A stretch of DNA of 8,638 nt. Source: BMS3Abin12 sp964487445. GTDB lineage: Bacteria; Pseudomonadota; Gammaproteobacteria; 21-64-14. The notes under the pieces are model-generated. The model did no database searches. It worked only from the letters and a program-made list of their open reading frames with translations, and was not told where the DNA came from. The DNA lies in contig CAZAQG010000089.1 in assembly GCA_964487445.1 (NCBI GenBank), positions 1 to 8,638 of the forward strand, given 5' to 3'. Position numbers and translations under genes: made by a program. This document shows, piece after piece, positions 1 through 5,093 of the stretch (position 1 is the first letter of the stretch; every line of letters starts with the position of its first letter).

Positions 1-1
1 G

Positions 2-403
2 GTGTTTTTCACCACCCATTACATGGAAGAGGCCGAGGTGGCCGACCGCATCGCCCTGATCAGTGATGGGCGGATCCTTGCGTTGGACACCCCTTCGGCG
101 CTCAAACAGCGTATCGGCGGGGGCGTTATTTTGTTGTCGACCGAGGACGATACCGCGGCGCAGGCGTGGCTGCAGGAGCACGGTCATGCGGTCGAATCCA
201 GCGAACGGGGTCTGATGCTGGTCGGGGACGACCCCGCAACGCTGCTGCCCGCCCTTTTGGGCGCCTTGCCGGTCAAAACGCGGCGGGCGGAGATCCACGA
301 GCCGAGTCTCGAGGACGTCTTTCTCACCCTGACCGGGCGCGGGTTGAACGCCAACGAGAGGGGCCCCGTGCAGGATCGCCCCACCGCAGGGACGGCACCG
401 TGA
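2..403 (+). CDS. ABC transporter ATP-binding protein, drug-export type, C-terminal part (5' end outside window)
   Basis: This is the C-terminal third of an ABC ATPase that would power an ABC-2 exporter in the inner membrane. The reading frame is open from the left edge, so the Walker A, signature and Walker B motifs lie outside the window. What is visible begins at the H-loop (TTHYMEEAE, the switch histidine being codon 6 here), then the usual DRIALISDGRILALDTP segment. After that comes a roughly 70-residue C-terminal domain ending in EPSLEDVFLTLTGR, a hallmark of the DrrA/CcmA-like multidrug branch. The stop TGA at 401-403 overlaps the GTG start of the permease (GTGA), so the two are translationally coupled. 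Family assignment is solid; the exported substrate cannot be told. The codon at position 2 is only the first whole in-frame codon, not the real start. Confidence 0.93.
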   Translation: MFFTTHYMEEAEVADRIALISDGRILALDTPSALKQRIGGGVILLSTEDDTAAQAWLQEHGHAVESSERGLMLVGDDPATLLPALLGALPVKTRRAEIHEPSLEDVFLTLTGRGLNANERGPVQDRPTAGTAP

Positions 404-1143
404 GGGGGCTTTTCGCCGTCATTGTGCTGGACATCAAGCGGCTGTGGGCGGACAAGATCCGCCTGTGGGCCAACCTGATTCAGCCGCTCCTGTACCTGTT
501 CGTGCTGGGGACCGGCCTGGGTGCGAATTCCGTACTGGGCCGGGAACACTACCTGCAATACATCTTCCCGGGGGTGTTGGGCCTGGCACTGCTGTTTTCC
601 GCCGTGTTCGCCGCTATGCTGATCGTGTTCGACCGGCAGATCGGGTTTCTCAAGGCCGTGCTGGTCGCGCCGGTCCCGCGTTCGGCCATTGCCATCGGCA
701 AGATCCTGTCCGGGGCGATTCAGTCACTGATTCCCGCCCTGGTACTCCTCGCATTCACCCCGCTGCTGGGGATCTACCTCGGGGCTTTGCAGTGGCTCGC
801 GTTGATCGGCGCCATGCTGGCGGCGGCGGTGACCTTCTCGTCGATCGGGGTTGCGACAGCGGCTTGGTTCAAATCCACGACGGTGTTCCCGGTCATCTCC
901 AATGCCGTGCTGCTGCCGTTGTTTTTTCTTTCGGGCGCCCTGTTTCCCCTGGCGGGGACCCCACATTGGATCCAGGCATTGGCGCATTTCGATCCGGTGG
1001 CCTACGCGATCGATTTGATGCGCGGTGCGATCCTGGGCCGCTGGTATTTCCCCGTATGGCTTTCCCTGGCCGTGCTGGGCGGAGTCGTCGCAGCCCTGCT
1101 CTTCATCGCCACCCGCGTGTTCGCCTCCGGTGAGGACGCTTGA
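400..1143 (+). CDS. ABC-2 type transporter permease (DrrB-like)
   Basis: This 247-residue integral membrane protein is the permease partner of the upstream ATPase. I chose the GTG at 400 because it overlaps the ATPase stop and gives the normal family N-terminus: a short cytoplasmic stretch (DIKRLWADKIRLWANLIQP) leading into the first helix. Six hydrophobic segments are visible at about residues 23-43, 55-77, 104-124, 133-154, 165-185 and 217-239. The conserved ABC-2 loop FDRQIGFLKAVLVAPVPR (about 77-94), the FFLSGALFPL motif (about 176-185) and HFDPVAYAIDLMRG (about 196-209) are all present. Length is normal for the family (about 250). An in-frame upstream start at 166 would add 78 non-conserved residues inside the ATPase gene and is rejected. 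Transported substrate unknown; drug, lipid or polysaccharide are possible. Confidence 0.94.
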   Translation: MRGLFAVIVLDIKRLWADKIRLWANLIQPLLYLFVLGTGLGANSVLGREHYLQYIFPGVLGLALLFSAVFAAMLIVFDRQIGFLKAVLVAPVPRSAIAIGKILSGAIQSLIPALVLLAFTPLLGIYLGALQWLALIGAMLAAAVTFSSIGVATAAWFKSTTVFPVISNAVLLPLFFLSGALFPLAGTPHWIQALAHFDPVAYAIDLMRGAILGRWYFPVWLSLAVLGGVVAALLFIATRVFASGEDA

Positions 1144-1163
1144 GCCCAAAAGACGTTGCTTAC

Positions 1164-1178
1164 GGGGTCAGGCTTGAC
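1164..1178 (+). mobile_element. GGGGTCAGGCTTGAC scar-like motif
   Basis: GGGGTCAGGCTTGAC stands just upstream of the truncated vapC remnant. From memory, near-identical strings (GGGGTCAGG.CTTGAC) recur at the ends of REP-associated/IS200-like tyrosine transposase (Y1_Tnp) elements in gammaproteobacteria. No transposase remains here. I read it as a possible insertion or deletion scar. The identification rests on recall, not on a search. Confidence 0.3.
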
Positions 1179-1180
1179 TT

Positions 1181-1324
1181 ATGGGTATTCGTTCCTTCCG
1201 GCGTTCGCCGGTCGATTTCATCGCCGCCCATGCCCGCTCGCTGGATCTTACGGTGGTGACCGCCCATACCGGGGCGTTCTCCCGTGTGCCGGGTCTGAAG
1301 GTGGAAAACTGGCTGCGGGGGTAG
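1181..1324 (+). pseudogene. 3' remnant of a VapC-type PIN-domain toxin gene
   Basis: Reading from ATG 1181 to TAG 1322-1324 gives 47 residues. The last ~38 match the C-terminus of VapC/FitB-like PIN ribonucleases: PVDFIAAHARSLDLTVVTAH, then TGAFSRVPGLKVENW. In intact relatives this is typically P.D.LIAAHA...G.TLVTNN..EFSRVPGL.VENW. The third-acidic-residue aspartate (codon 1214-1216) and the RVPGL.VENW signature remain. The TNN and EF positions have decayed to TAH and AF. The N-terminal ~90 residues holding the other catalytic acids are absent, and no VapB antitoxin lies upstream. Only 37 bases separate it from the permease stop. I infer a toxin-antitoxin locus cut down by deletion or insertion, now probably non-functional. 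Residues before about codon 9 have no recognisable homology, so the ATG may be accidental. Confidence 0.68.
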
Positions 1325-1378
1325 CCTCCGACAGTACGTCTGGAGGCCAACCGGGTCACGCGCCGTGATCGGCGTTGG
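1325..1378. other. Two adjacent hairpins between the vapC remnant and rhlE
   Basis: Directly after the vapC remnant stop comes CCTCCGAC-AGTA-CGTCTGGAGG (arms with one bulge, 1325-1346). It is followed by a second imperfect stem at 1347-1378: outer arms CCAAC/GTTGG, inner arms TCACG/CGTGA around CGC. Both could act as transcript ends for the converging genes (+ ABC operon, - rhlE), but neither has a clear U-tract, so rho-independent termination is not established. The rest of the gap up to 1485 shows no recognisable gene. Confidence 0.3.
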
Positions 1379-1485
1379 TTCTCCGAGGTTGCCGTAACGC
1401 CGCAAGCGCATCGAGATCGGACGGTGCATCGGGGCCATCTTGCGCGACCATCCCCTCCAGACGTTTATGGCCCGGCCGTGCCGCT

Positions 1486-2790
1486 CTATCTGTGACGATG
1501 GGCGGAATAGCCTCCGGACGACTCGCGCCGGGCGGCCACCGGTCTTTTGGCCGGCGCCCTGCCGCGGCTACGGGCTTCGGTCTGTTTCCGGGGCTGGGAT
1601 CGACCCTTGCCGTTGCGCCCCGTCTGGATGGGTTCCGCCCGGATGCTGGGATCCGGCTCATAACCTTCCAGAACCACCTTGGAGATCTCGCGTTTCAACA
1701 GCCGCTCGATATCCCGCAGCAGTTTGTGTTCGTCCACGCAGACCAGGGAAGTCGCCGCACCCTCGTTTCCGGCGCGACCGGTGCGGCCAATGCGGTGCAC
1801 ATAGTCCTCCGGCACGTTGGGCAGTTCGTAGTTCACCACGTGGGGCAGCTGATTGATGTCCAGGCCGCGGGCCGCGATGTCGGTGGCTACCAGCACCCGC
1901 ACTTCCCCGCTCTTGAACCCGGCCAACGCGCGGGTACGGGCCCCCTGACTCTTGTTGCCATGGATGGCGGAGGCGCTCAAACCGTCCTTCTCCAACTGCT
2001 GAGCCAGGCGGTTGGCGCCGTGTTTGGTGCGAGTGAATACCAGCACCTGGCGCCAGTTGCGCGAACCGATCATGTGGCTGAGCAGTTCCTGTTTGCGGCA
2101 CTTGTCCACCGGGTGAACCACCTGCTCGATCCGATCCGCGGTAGCGTTGCGGCGTGCCACTTCGATCAACCTGGGGCGGTTGAGCAGGCGCCCGGCAAGC
2201 TGTTTGATCTCATCGGAGAAGGTGGCGGAGAACAGCAGGTTCTGACGGGCACTGTTCTCGGGCAACAGGGCAAGTACCTTGCGGATATCGTGGATGAAGC
2301 CCATATCCAGCATCCGGTCGGCTTCGTCCAGCACCAGGATTTCGATCTGCGACAGATTCACCGTCCTCTGACCGACGTGATCCAGCAGCCTGCCGGGGGT
2401 AGCCACCAGGATATCGACGCCCCGCCGCAGTCTTTCTATTTGCGGATTGATCTTGACCCCGCCGAAGACCACGGTCGATCGCAACGGCAGGTGACGACCG
2501 TAGATCTTCATGCTGTCGCTTACTTGGGCGGCCAACTCCCGGGTCGGGGTGAGGACCAGGGCCCGAATCGGGCGCCGACCGTTCTTTGGGGGATTCATGC
2601 TCAGCCGCTGCAACAACGGCAGAGCGAAGCCGGCCGTCTTGCCGGTTCCGGTCTGGGCGCCGGCCATGACATCCTGGCCCTCCAGAATGAGGGGGATCGC
2701 CTTGCGCTGGATAGGGGTGGGTTCGCTGTAGCCTTGGTCGCCGATGGCTCGCAGAAGTTCAGCCGACAGGCCGAGGGTATCAAATGACAT
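1486..2790 (-). CDS. rhlE: DEAD-box ATP-dependent RNA helicase, RhlE type
   Basis: This 434-residue cytosolic RNA helicase would remodel RNA duplexes in ribosome assembly or RNA decay and cold adaptation (family knowledge). All family motifs are present in order: Q-motif with F3 and PTPIQ (24-28), motif I AQTGTGKT (45-52), Ia PTRELA (82-87), GG (110-111), Ib TPGR (131-134), II DEAD (155-158), III SAT (188-190), IV VFTRTK (251-256), V around TDIAARGLDI (303-312), and VI HRIGRTGR (332-339). The tail after about 380 is basic and low-complexity (Arg, Lys, Ser, Gly), as usual for RhlE. I chose the ATG at 2790 because RhlE proteins begin MSFD.LGL and a GGAG lies 11 bases upstream (2802-2805). A longer in-frame start at 2943 would add 51 residues unlike the family. 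It stands alone, divergent from no neighbour, with a ~490-base upstream spacer. Confidence 0.95.
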   Translation of the reverse strand: MSFDTLGLSAELLRAIGDQGYSEPTPIQRKAIPLILEGQDVMAGAQTGTGKTAGFALPLLQRLSMNPPKNGRRPIRALVLTPTRELAAQVSDSMKIYGRHLPLRSTVVFGGVKINPQIERLRRGVDILVATPGRLLDHVGQRTVNLSQIEILVLDEADRMLDMGFIHDIRKVLALLPENSARQNLLFSATFSDEIKQLAGRLLNRPRLIEVARRNATADRIEQVVHPVDKCRKQELLSHMIGSRNWRQVLVFTRTKHGANRLAQQLEKDGLSASAIHGNKSQGARTRALAGFKSGEVRVLVATDIAARGLDINQLPHVVNYELPNVPEDYVHRIGRTGRAGNEGAATSLVCVDEHKLLRDIERLLKREISKVVLEGYEPDPSIRAEPIQTGRNGKGRSQPRKQTEARSRGRAPAKRPVAARRESSGGYSAHRHR

Positions 2791-2994
2791 TGGGTTATTT
2801 ACTCCAGTCTTGCCCTCCCAGCGACCGCCGGTCCGGGCTGGATAAGGGAAATCCTTTAAATTAAGCGGGAGGTCCTGAATATTGAGAGGACGAACAGCCC
2901 GAAGAGTTTCTCCGGCGAACTCGAGGTCACAACGGGTACTCATCCGGTCCGGGCGCCCGGGAACCCGGCAGTGTACCAGAAATCCTTCCTTCCG

Positions 2995-3010
2995 ATGGAG
3001 TCCGATTCGA
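2995..3010 (+). repeat. Inverted-repeat arm 1 (partner at 3193-3208)
   Basis: ATGGAGTCCGATTCGA here is the reverse complement of 3193-3208 with 14 of 16 positions matching. The two arms are about 180 bases apart in the non-coding spacer. Function unknown; chance is possible at this length. Confidence 0.35.
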
Positions 3011-3189
3011 GTGATCGGGAGGACATCTCAAATCGTTCCTTCGCGCACCGCTCAGCGGGCGGGAGCCATTGCCACCGTGGCTTCGGGTTGGCTTTCCGCA
3101 TCCTCGCCGGGGCATATGAGGTGAGAATGAGACGCAATGGCCGCCAACCCCTTTACTAAAATCCGATGAATATCAGGAAAGTACAAAAC

Positions 3190-3210
3190 CAATCGAGTCC
3201 GACTCCATTG
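3190..3210. repeat. 21-bp near-palindrome downstream of the RQC gene (contains inverted-repeat arm 2)
   Basis: CAATC-GAGTC-C-GACTC-CATTG is symmetric about position 3200 apart from one C/C pair. Its core GAGTCCGACTC is a perfect 11-bp dyad. It could be a protein-binding site or a small stem. It is 67 bases beyond the stop of the minus-strand RQC gene and lacks a U-tract, so a simple terminator is unlikely. Confidence 0.4.
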
Positions 3211-3277
3211 ATGTCGGGGCCCTGTGGCACCATGGCGGCTACTACGGCCAGGCGGACCGGGAAAGGAGAGAAGGTGG

Positions 3278-3865
3278 CTATCTCGATCCGGTACCGCCAA
3301 GGGCCGCCAGAGCCCTGATGATACGGCTGCGGACCTTTTTCACCGTGTCCCGGGTCCAGGCCTCCAGGAAGTCGCGGTACTTCGGGTCGCCGCTCGCCTC
3401 GATCCGGTCCAGCAGCAGTAGGATTACCTCCCGGTTGAGCACGTTGAGTTCGCTCGGCGCGACGGGTTCTCCCGTGCGGTCGAGGGCACCATCGATCCTG
3501 CCCAACCATTCGGTGGTATAAGTCTCGCGCTCGATGGCCCAGCCCGTGGGGGTATAGACCAGCAGCGGCAGGCGACCGTCGTATTGGATCCTCAGAAAGC
3601 CGTTGAGGATCAGCCAGTCGATACGCGCCTGGATCTCGCTGAGATTCAGGCCGCGCAACGCGCCGTACACGGGCGAGCGGTCCAGTCCGCGATCGAGCAG
3701 CGTCTTCTCTTTGGAGCCTTTGAGCAGCTTGGCCAGCAGGGTGCGTCCGCCGAGCAGGATGAGGTCGTCGGCGCCGCGCAGGATGATGCGAATCTCTTGA
3801 TCGCTGAGCCGGCCGATCCCCCGGTCCTCGAGCCGGACCGGGACCCGCGGCTTGCGCCTGGGCAT
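3278..3865 (-). CDS. RQC-minor-1 family winged-helix DNA-binding protein
   Basis: This 195-residue protein resembles the stand-alone RQC-minor-1 family, named after the winged-helix RQC domain of RecQ helicases. It has no helicase motor of its own. A short basic start (MPRRKPRVPVRL) leads into a helix (LSDQEIRIILRGADDLI, about 20-36). Next is a segment typical of the family: GGRTLLAKLLKGSKEK (39-54), then SPVYG (64-68), a recognition-helix-like SEIQARIDWLILNGFL (76-91), and a beta-wing YDGRLPLLVYTPTGW (95-109). The C-terminal ~55 residues are helical (DPKYRDFLEAWTRDTVKKVR), HEAT-like in feel. I chose ATG 3865 because GGAGG sits 5 bases upstream. The GTG at 3892 adds nine residues without a well-spaced site. 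It is monocistronic here; its biochemical role is unknown to me. Family recognised from memory of the sequence pattern. Confidence 0.82.
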   Translation of the reverse strand: MPRRKPRVPVRLEDRGIGRLSDQEIRIILRGADDLILLGGRTLLAKLLKGSKEKTLLDRGLDRSPVYGALRGLNLSEIQARIDWLILNGFLRIQYDGRLPLLVYTPTGWAIERETYTTEWLGRIDGALDRTGEPVAPSELNVLNREVILLLLDRIEASGDPKYRDFLEAWTRDTVKKVRSRIIRALAALGGTGSR

Positions 3866-3870
3866 GTCGT

Positions 3871-3875
3871 CCTCC
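3871..3875 (-). promoter_or_regulatory. Shine-Dalgarno site deciding the RQC gene start
   Basis: On the minus strand GGAGG lies 5 bases before ATG 3865. This favours that start over the upstream in-frame GTG at 3892. Confidence 0.75.
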
Positions 3876-3932
3876 ACGAGGATAGCCGGCACTCAAATTA
3901 GCATAGCTCCGATCCAAGACCGATGCGGTGTC

Positions 3933-4024
3933 GTAGCCCGGATACAGGCCGAAGGCCGAAATCCGGGGATCGTGCCCTAATGGAAGACCGGCCCCCGGAT
4001 TCCGCTGCACTCCATCCAGACTAC
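3933..4024 (+). repeat. REP/BIME-like palindromic element, copy 1 (92 bp)
   Basis: It starts GTAGCCCGGATACAGGCCG and ends CATCCAGACTAC, forming a long imperfect hairpin with CCGGGG/CCCCGG inner arms. The 92-bp sequence matches the reverse complement of 4793-4884 at about 79 of 92 positions without gaps (hand alignment). This GTAGCCCGGAT...ATCCGGGCTAC type is a known gammaproteobacterial REP-like repeat family. It lies 67 bases upstream of the RQC gene start and may also act as a transcript-end hairpin or insulator. Confidence 0.85.
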
Positions 4025-4059
4025 AGGGAGTGGCTCAGCCCCAGCCCCAACGCCTGGAG

Positions 4060-4088
4060 CCCCGGACTTCGGCCTGCATACGGGCTAC
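4060..4088 (+). repeat. Half REP element (right arm only), start of the higBA-flanking direct repeat
   Basis: The CCCCGGA...CTTCGGCCTGCATACGGGCTAC segment corresponds to the right arm of the REP at 4793-4884, in the same orientation as that copy, with a short internal deletion. It begins the direct repeat that recurs to the right of higA (about 4850-5001). Confidence 0.7.
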
Positions 4089-4154
4089 GGGTGGCGCCGG
4101 TTGGGCGCCTGGATCCGCCCGTCGATCTCAATGCCCACCAAGAACCATAACGTG

Positions 4155-4183
4155 TTGCGTCATATAACGCCATCCGTTATATT
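4155..4183 (+). promoter_or_regulatory. Predicted higBA promoter (leaderless)
   Basis: TTGCGT (4155-4160), a 17-base spacer, and TATATT (4178-4183) make a plausible sigma-70 promoter. Transcription would begin about 7 bases downstream, at or next to the higB ATG at 4190. There is no Shine-Dalgarno sequence before that ATG, which fits a leaderless transcript. Hexamers were identified by eye. Confidence 0.5.
4162..4182 (+). promoter_or_regulatory. higBA operator, ATATAACG-N5-CGTTATAT
   Basis: A perfect 8-bp dyad with a 5-bp centre (CCATC) overlaps the predicted -10 and spacer just upstream of higB. In this family the HigA antitoxin binds such palindromes to repress its own operon. The half-site ATAACG also occurs at 4147-4152. 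The dyad is almost fully repeated at 4938-4958 in front of the truncated higB copy. Confidence 0.75.
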
Positions 4184-4189
4184 TATTCT

Positions 4190-4477
4190 ATGATCAAGGG
4201 CTTTCAGAGGAAGAAAACCGGGAAGATCTGGGCCGGGCAGCGGTCCCGGAAACTGCCGCAGGCTATCCGGCAGCTTGCGCGCCGCAAGCTCCGCATGCTG
4301 AACAATGCCCGTTCCCTGGACGACTTGCGTATTCCCCCGACCAACCGGCTGGAGTGTTTGGAGGGGGACCGGTCCGGCCGGTACAGCATCCGCGTCAACG
4401 ACCAATGGTGGATCTGCTTCGTCTGGGAGCAGGGCGACGCCCTCGACGTGGAGATAGTGGGTTCCCACAGAAGGTGA
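4190..4477 (+). CDS. higB: HigB-family (RelE superfamily) mRNA interferase toxin
   Basis: This 95-residue toxin belongs to the HigB/plasmid maintenance system killer family, ribosome-dependent mRNA endonucleases neutralised by HigA. Recognisable features are the MIKGF start, a basic helical segment (KLPQAIRQLARRKLRML, about 21-37), RLECLEGDRSGRYSIRVNDQW (53-73), the CF strand and the GDALDVEIV strand (82-90). Length is normal. The gene order toxin then antitoxin is typical of higBA. Two things are odd. The usual WRI(C/T)F arginine is Trp here (W74, codon 4409-4411), and the usual terminal DYH is GSH (residues 91-93). In Proteus vulgaris HigB the terminal D-Y-H region takes part in catalysis, so activity may be weak. 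Translation probably starts at the 5' end of the mRNA (no SD). Its stop overlaps the higA ribosome-binding site. Confidence 0.92.
   Translation: MIKGFQRKKTGKIWAGQRSRKLPQAIRQLARRKLRMLNNARSLDDLRIPPTNRLECLEGDRSGRYSIRVNDQWWICFVWEQGDALDVEIVGSHRR
4472..4477 (+). promoter_or_regulatory. higA ribosome-binding site over the higB stop
   Basis: AGGTGA pairs perfectly with the 16S 3' end (UCACCU). It lies 6 bases before ATG 4484 and directly abuts ATG 4478, which favours 4484 as the higA start. The TGA of this site is the higB stop codon, implying coupled translation. Confidence 0.6.
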
Positions 4478-4483
4478 ATGATT

Positions 4484-4777
4484 ATGTCAAAACTGCGGAA
4501 TGTTCATCCCGGGGAGGTCCTGCTGGAGGAGTTTCTGGTTCCCTTGGAGGTCAGCCAGAACCGATTGGCGCGCGACATCGGTGTTCCACCGCGGCGTATC
4601 AACGAGATCGTGCACGGCAAGCGCACGGTAACGGCGGATACCGCCGTTCGCCTGGCGCGCCATTTCGGAACCTCCGAGGTGTTCTGGATGGGGCTGCAGG
4701 CCGACTACGATTTAGAGGAAGCCCGCAAAAATCTGGGAGAGCGCCTGGAGCGTGAAGTGCGCAGCCACGCCGGCTGA
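4484..4777 (+). CDS. higA: HigA-family antitoxin, XRE-type helix-turn-helix repressor
   Basis: This 97-residue antitoxin would bind HigB and, through its Cro/C1-type helix-turn-helix, repress the higBA promoter. The family start HPGEVLLEEFL (8-18) is followed by the HTH at about 24-44 (SQNRLARDIGVPPRRINEIV) and HGKR.VTADTAVRLARHFGTS (44-64), then FWMGLQADYDLE (67-78) and a charged C-terminal helix. Every conserved family position looks intact, in contrast to the toxin. A second ATG six bases upstream (4478) gives two extra residues; I prefer 4484 on ribosome-binding-site spacing. The likely operator is the dyad at 4162-4182, with a further partial copy at 4938-4958. The downstream REP hairpin starting at 4793 may end the transcript. 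Confidence 0.94.
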   Translation: MSKLRNVHPGEVLLEEFLVPLEVSQNRLARDIGVPPRRINEIVHGKRTVTADTAVRLARHFGTSEVFWMGLQADYDLEEARKNLGERLEREVRSHAG

Positions 4778-4792
4778 CCAGGTGCGCATCTC

Positions 4793-4884
4793 GTAGTGAG
4801 GATGAAGCACAGCGGAATCCGGGGATCGGTCTTCCATCGGGGCGCAACCCCCGGGTTTCGGCCTTCGGCCTGTATCCGGGCTAC
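4793..4884 (-). repeat. REP/BIME-like palindromic element, copy 2 (92 bp, inverted relative to copy 1)
   Basis: The same 92-bp element as 3933-4024 in opposite orientation, at about 79/92 identity, ends GTATCCGGGCTAC on the + strand. It begins 15 bases after the higA stop, so it is well placed to form the 3' hairpin of the higBA mRNA. Together the two copies bracket the toxin-antitoxin module. Confidence 0.85.
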
Positions 4885-4937
4885 GGGGCGGTAGTTGGAT
4901 GCCTGGGCCCGCCTCAAGAGCTATAACGGATAACGTT

Positions 4938-4958
4938 ATATAACGCTATCCGTTATGT
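4938..4958 (+). promoter_or_regulatory. Second copy of the higBA operator
   Basis: ATATAACG-CTATC-CGTTATGT matches the operator at 4162-4182 with two differences overall. One of them breaks the dyad near its outer end. Extra ATAACG half-sites lie just upstream (4923-4928 and 4930-4935, the latter within palindromic ATAACGTTAT). It could still bind HigA. Confidence 0.65.
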
Positions 4959-4965
4959 CGATTGT

Positions 4966-5001
4966 GTGGTCGAGGGCTTTTCGAGAAAGAAATCCGGGGA
5001 A
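4966..5001 (+). pseudogene. Truncated second copy of higB (first 12 codons)
   Basis: Aligned without gaps to higB at a fixed offset of 776 bases, these codons read VVEGFSRKKSGE against MIKGFQRKKTGK in the intact gene. The start codon is now GTG. Similarity ends at about codon 12, and the frame then runs into unrelated sequence. With the operator copy upstream and the REP right arm before that, it is the remnant of a second higBA unit or a partial tandem duplication. Confidence 0.72.
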
Positions 5002-5093
5002 CAGTCCGCATTCGGGTCCGACCCGCCCGCTTCCACCACGGCCGCGCCCGATCAGCGCGGACCGCCTCGAGTAACGCCGGGTCCCGTGGCCCC

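Larger units (their letters stand above)
2791..3277. other. Gene-poor spacer between rhlE and the RQC winged-helix gene
   Basis: I find no convincing gene in these 487 bases. The short open frames here overlap one another on both strands and resemble no family. The rhlE leader lies at the left end, including an AT-rich patch at about 2850-2872 on the rhlE side and the GGAG at 2802-2805. I could not settle a promoter with a good -35/-10 pair. The right part contains a near-palindrome at 3190-3210 with a distant inverted copy of part of it at 2995-3010, listed separately. The right end is the 3' flank of the RQC gene. Confidence 0.5.

Noticed and set aside
1198..1211. Perfect palindrome CCGGCGTTCGCCGG as a terminator of the ABC operon
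   Set aside because: Short, no U-tract, and it overlaps the vapC-derived codons; common in GC-rich DNA.
1156..1368. 70-codon + frame overlapping the vapC remnant
   Set aside because: A different frame at the same place carries the clear VapC C-terminus.
1375..2787. 470-codon open frame on + across rhlE
   Set aside because: Antisense shadow of a fully motif-complete DEAD-box helicase.
2791..2943. Extended start of RhlE at 2943
   Set aside because: RhlE proteins begin at MSFD.LGL (2790); the extra 51 residues look like translated leader.
2990..3020. tRNA T-arm-like stem-loop (CCGAT-TCGAGTG-ATCGG)
   Set aside because: The loop register is off by one from TTCRA, and no acceptor, D or anticodon arms surround it.
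3156..4010. 284-codon minus-strand frame overlapping the RQC gene
   Set aside because: It runs through a REP element and is Arg/Pro/Gly-rich; the RQC frame has the recognisable protein and a good ribosome-binding site.
3933..5001. CRISPR array
   Set aside because: Repeats are few, inverted relative to each other or part of a single duplication, with no regular spacers or cas genes.
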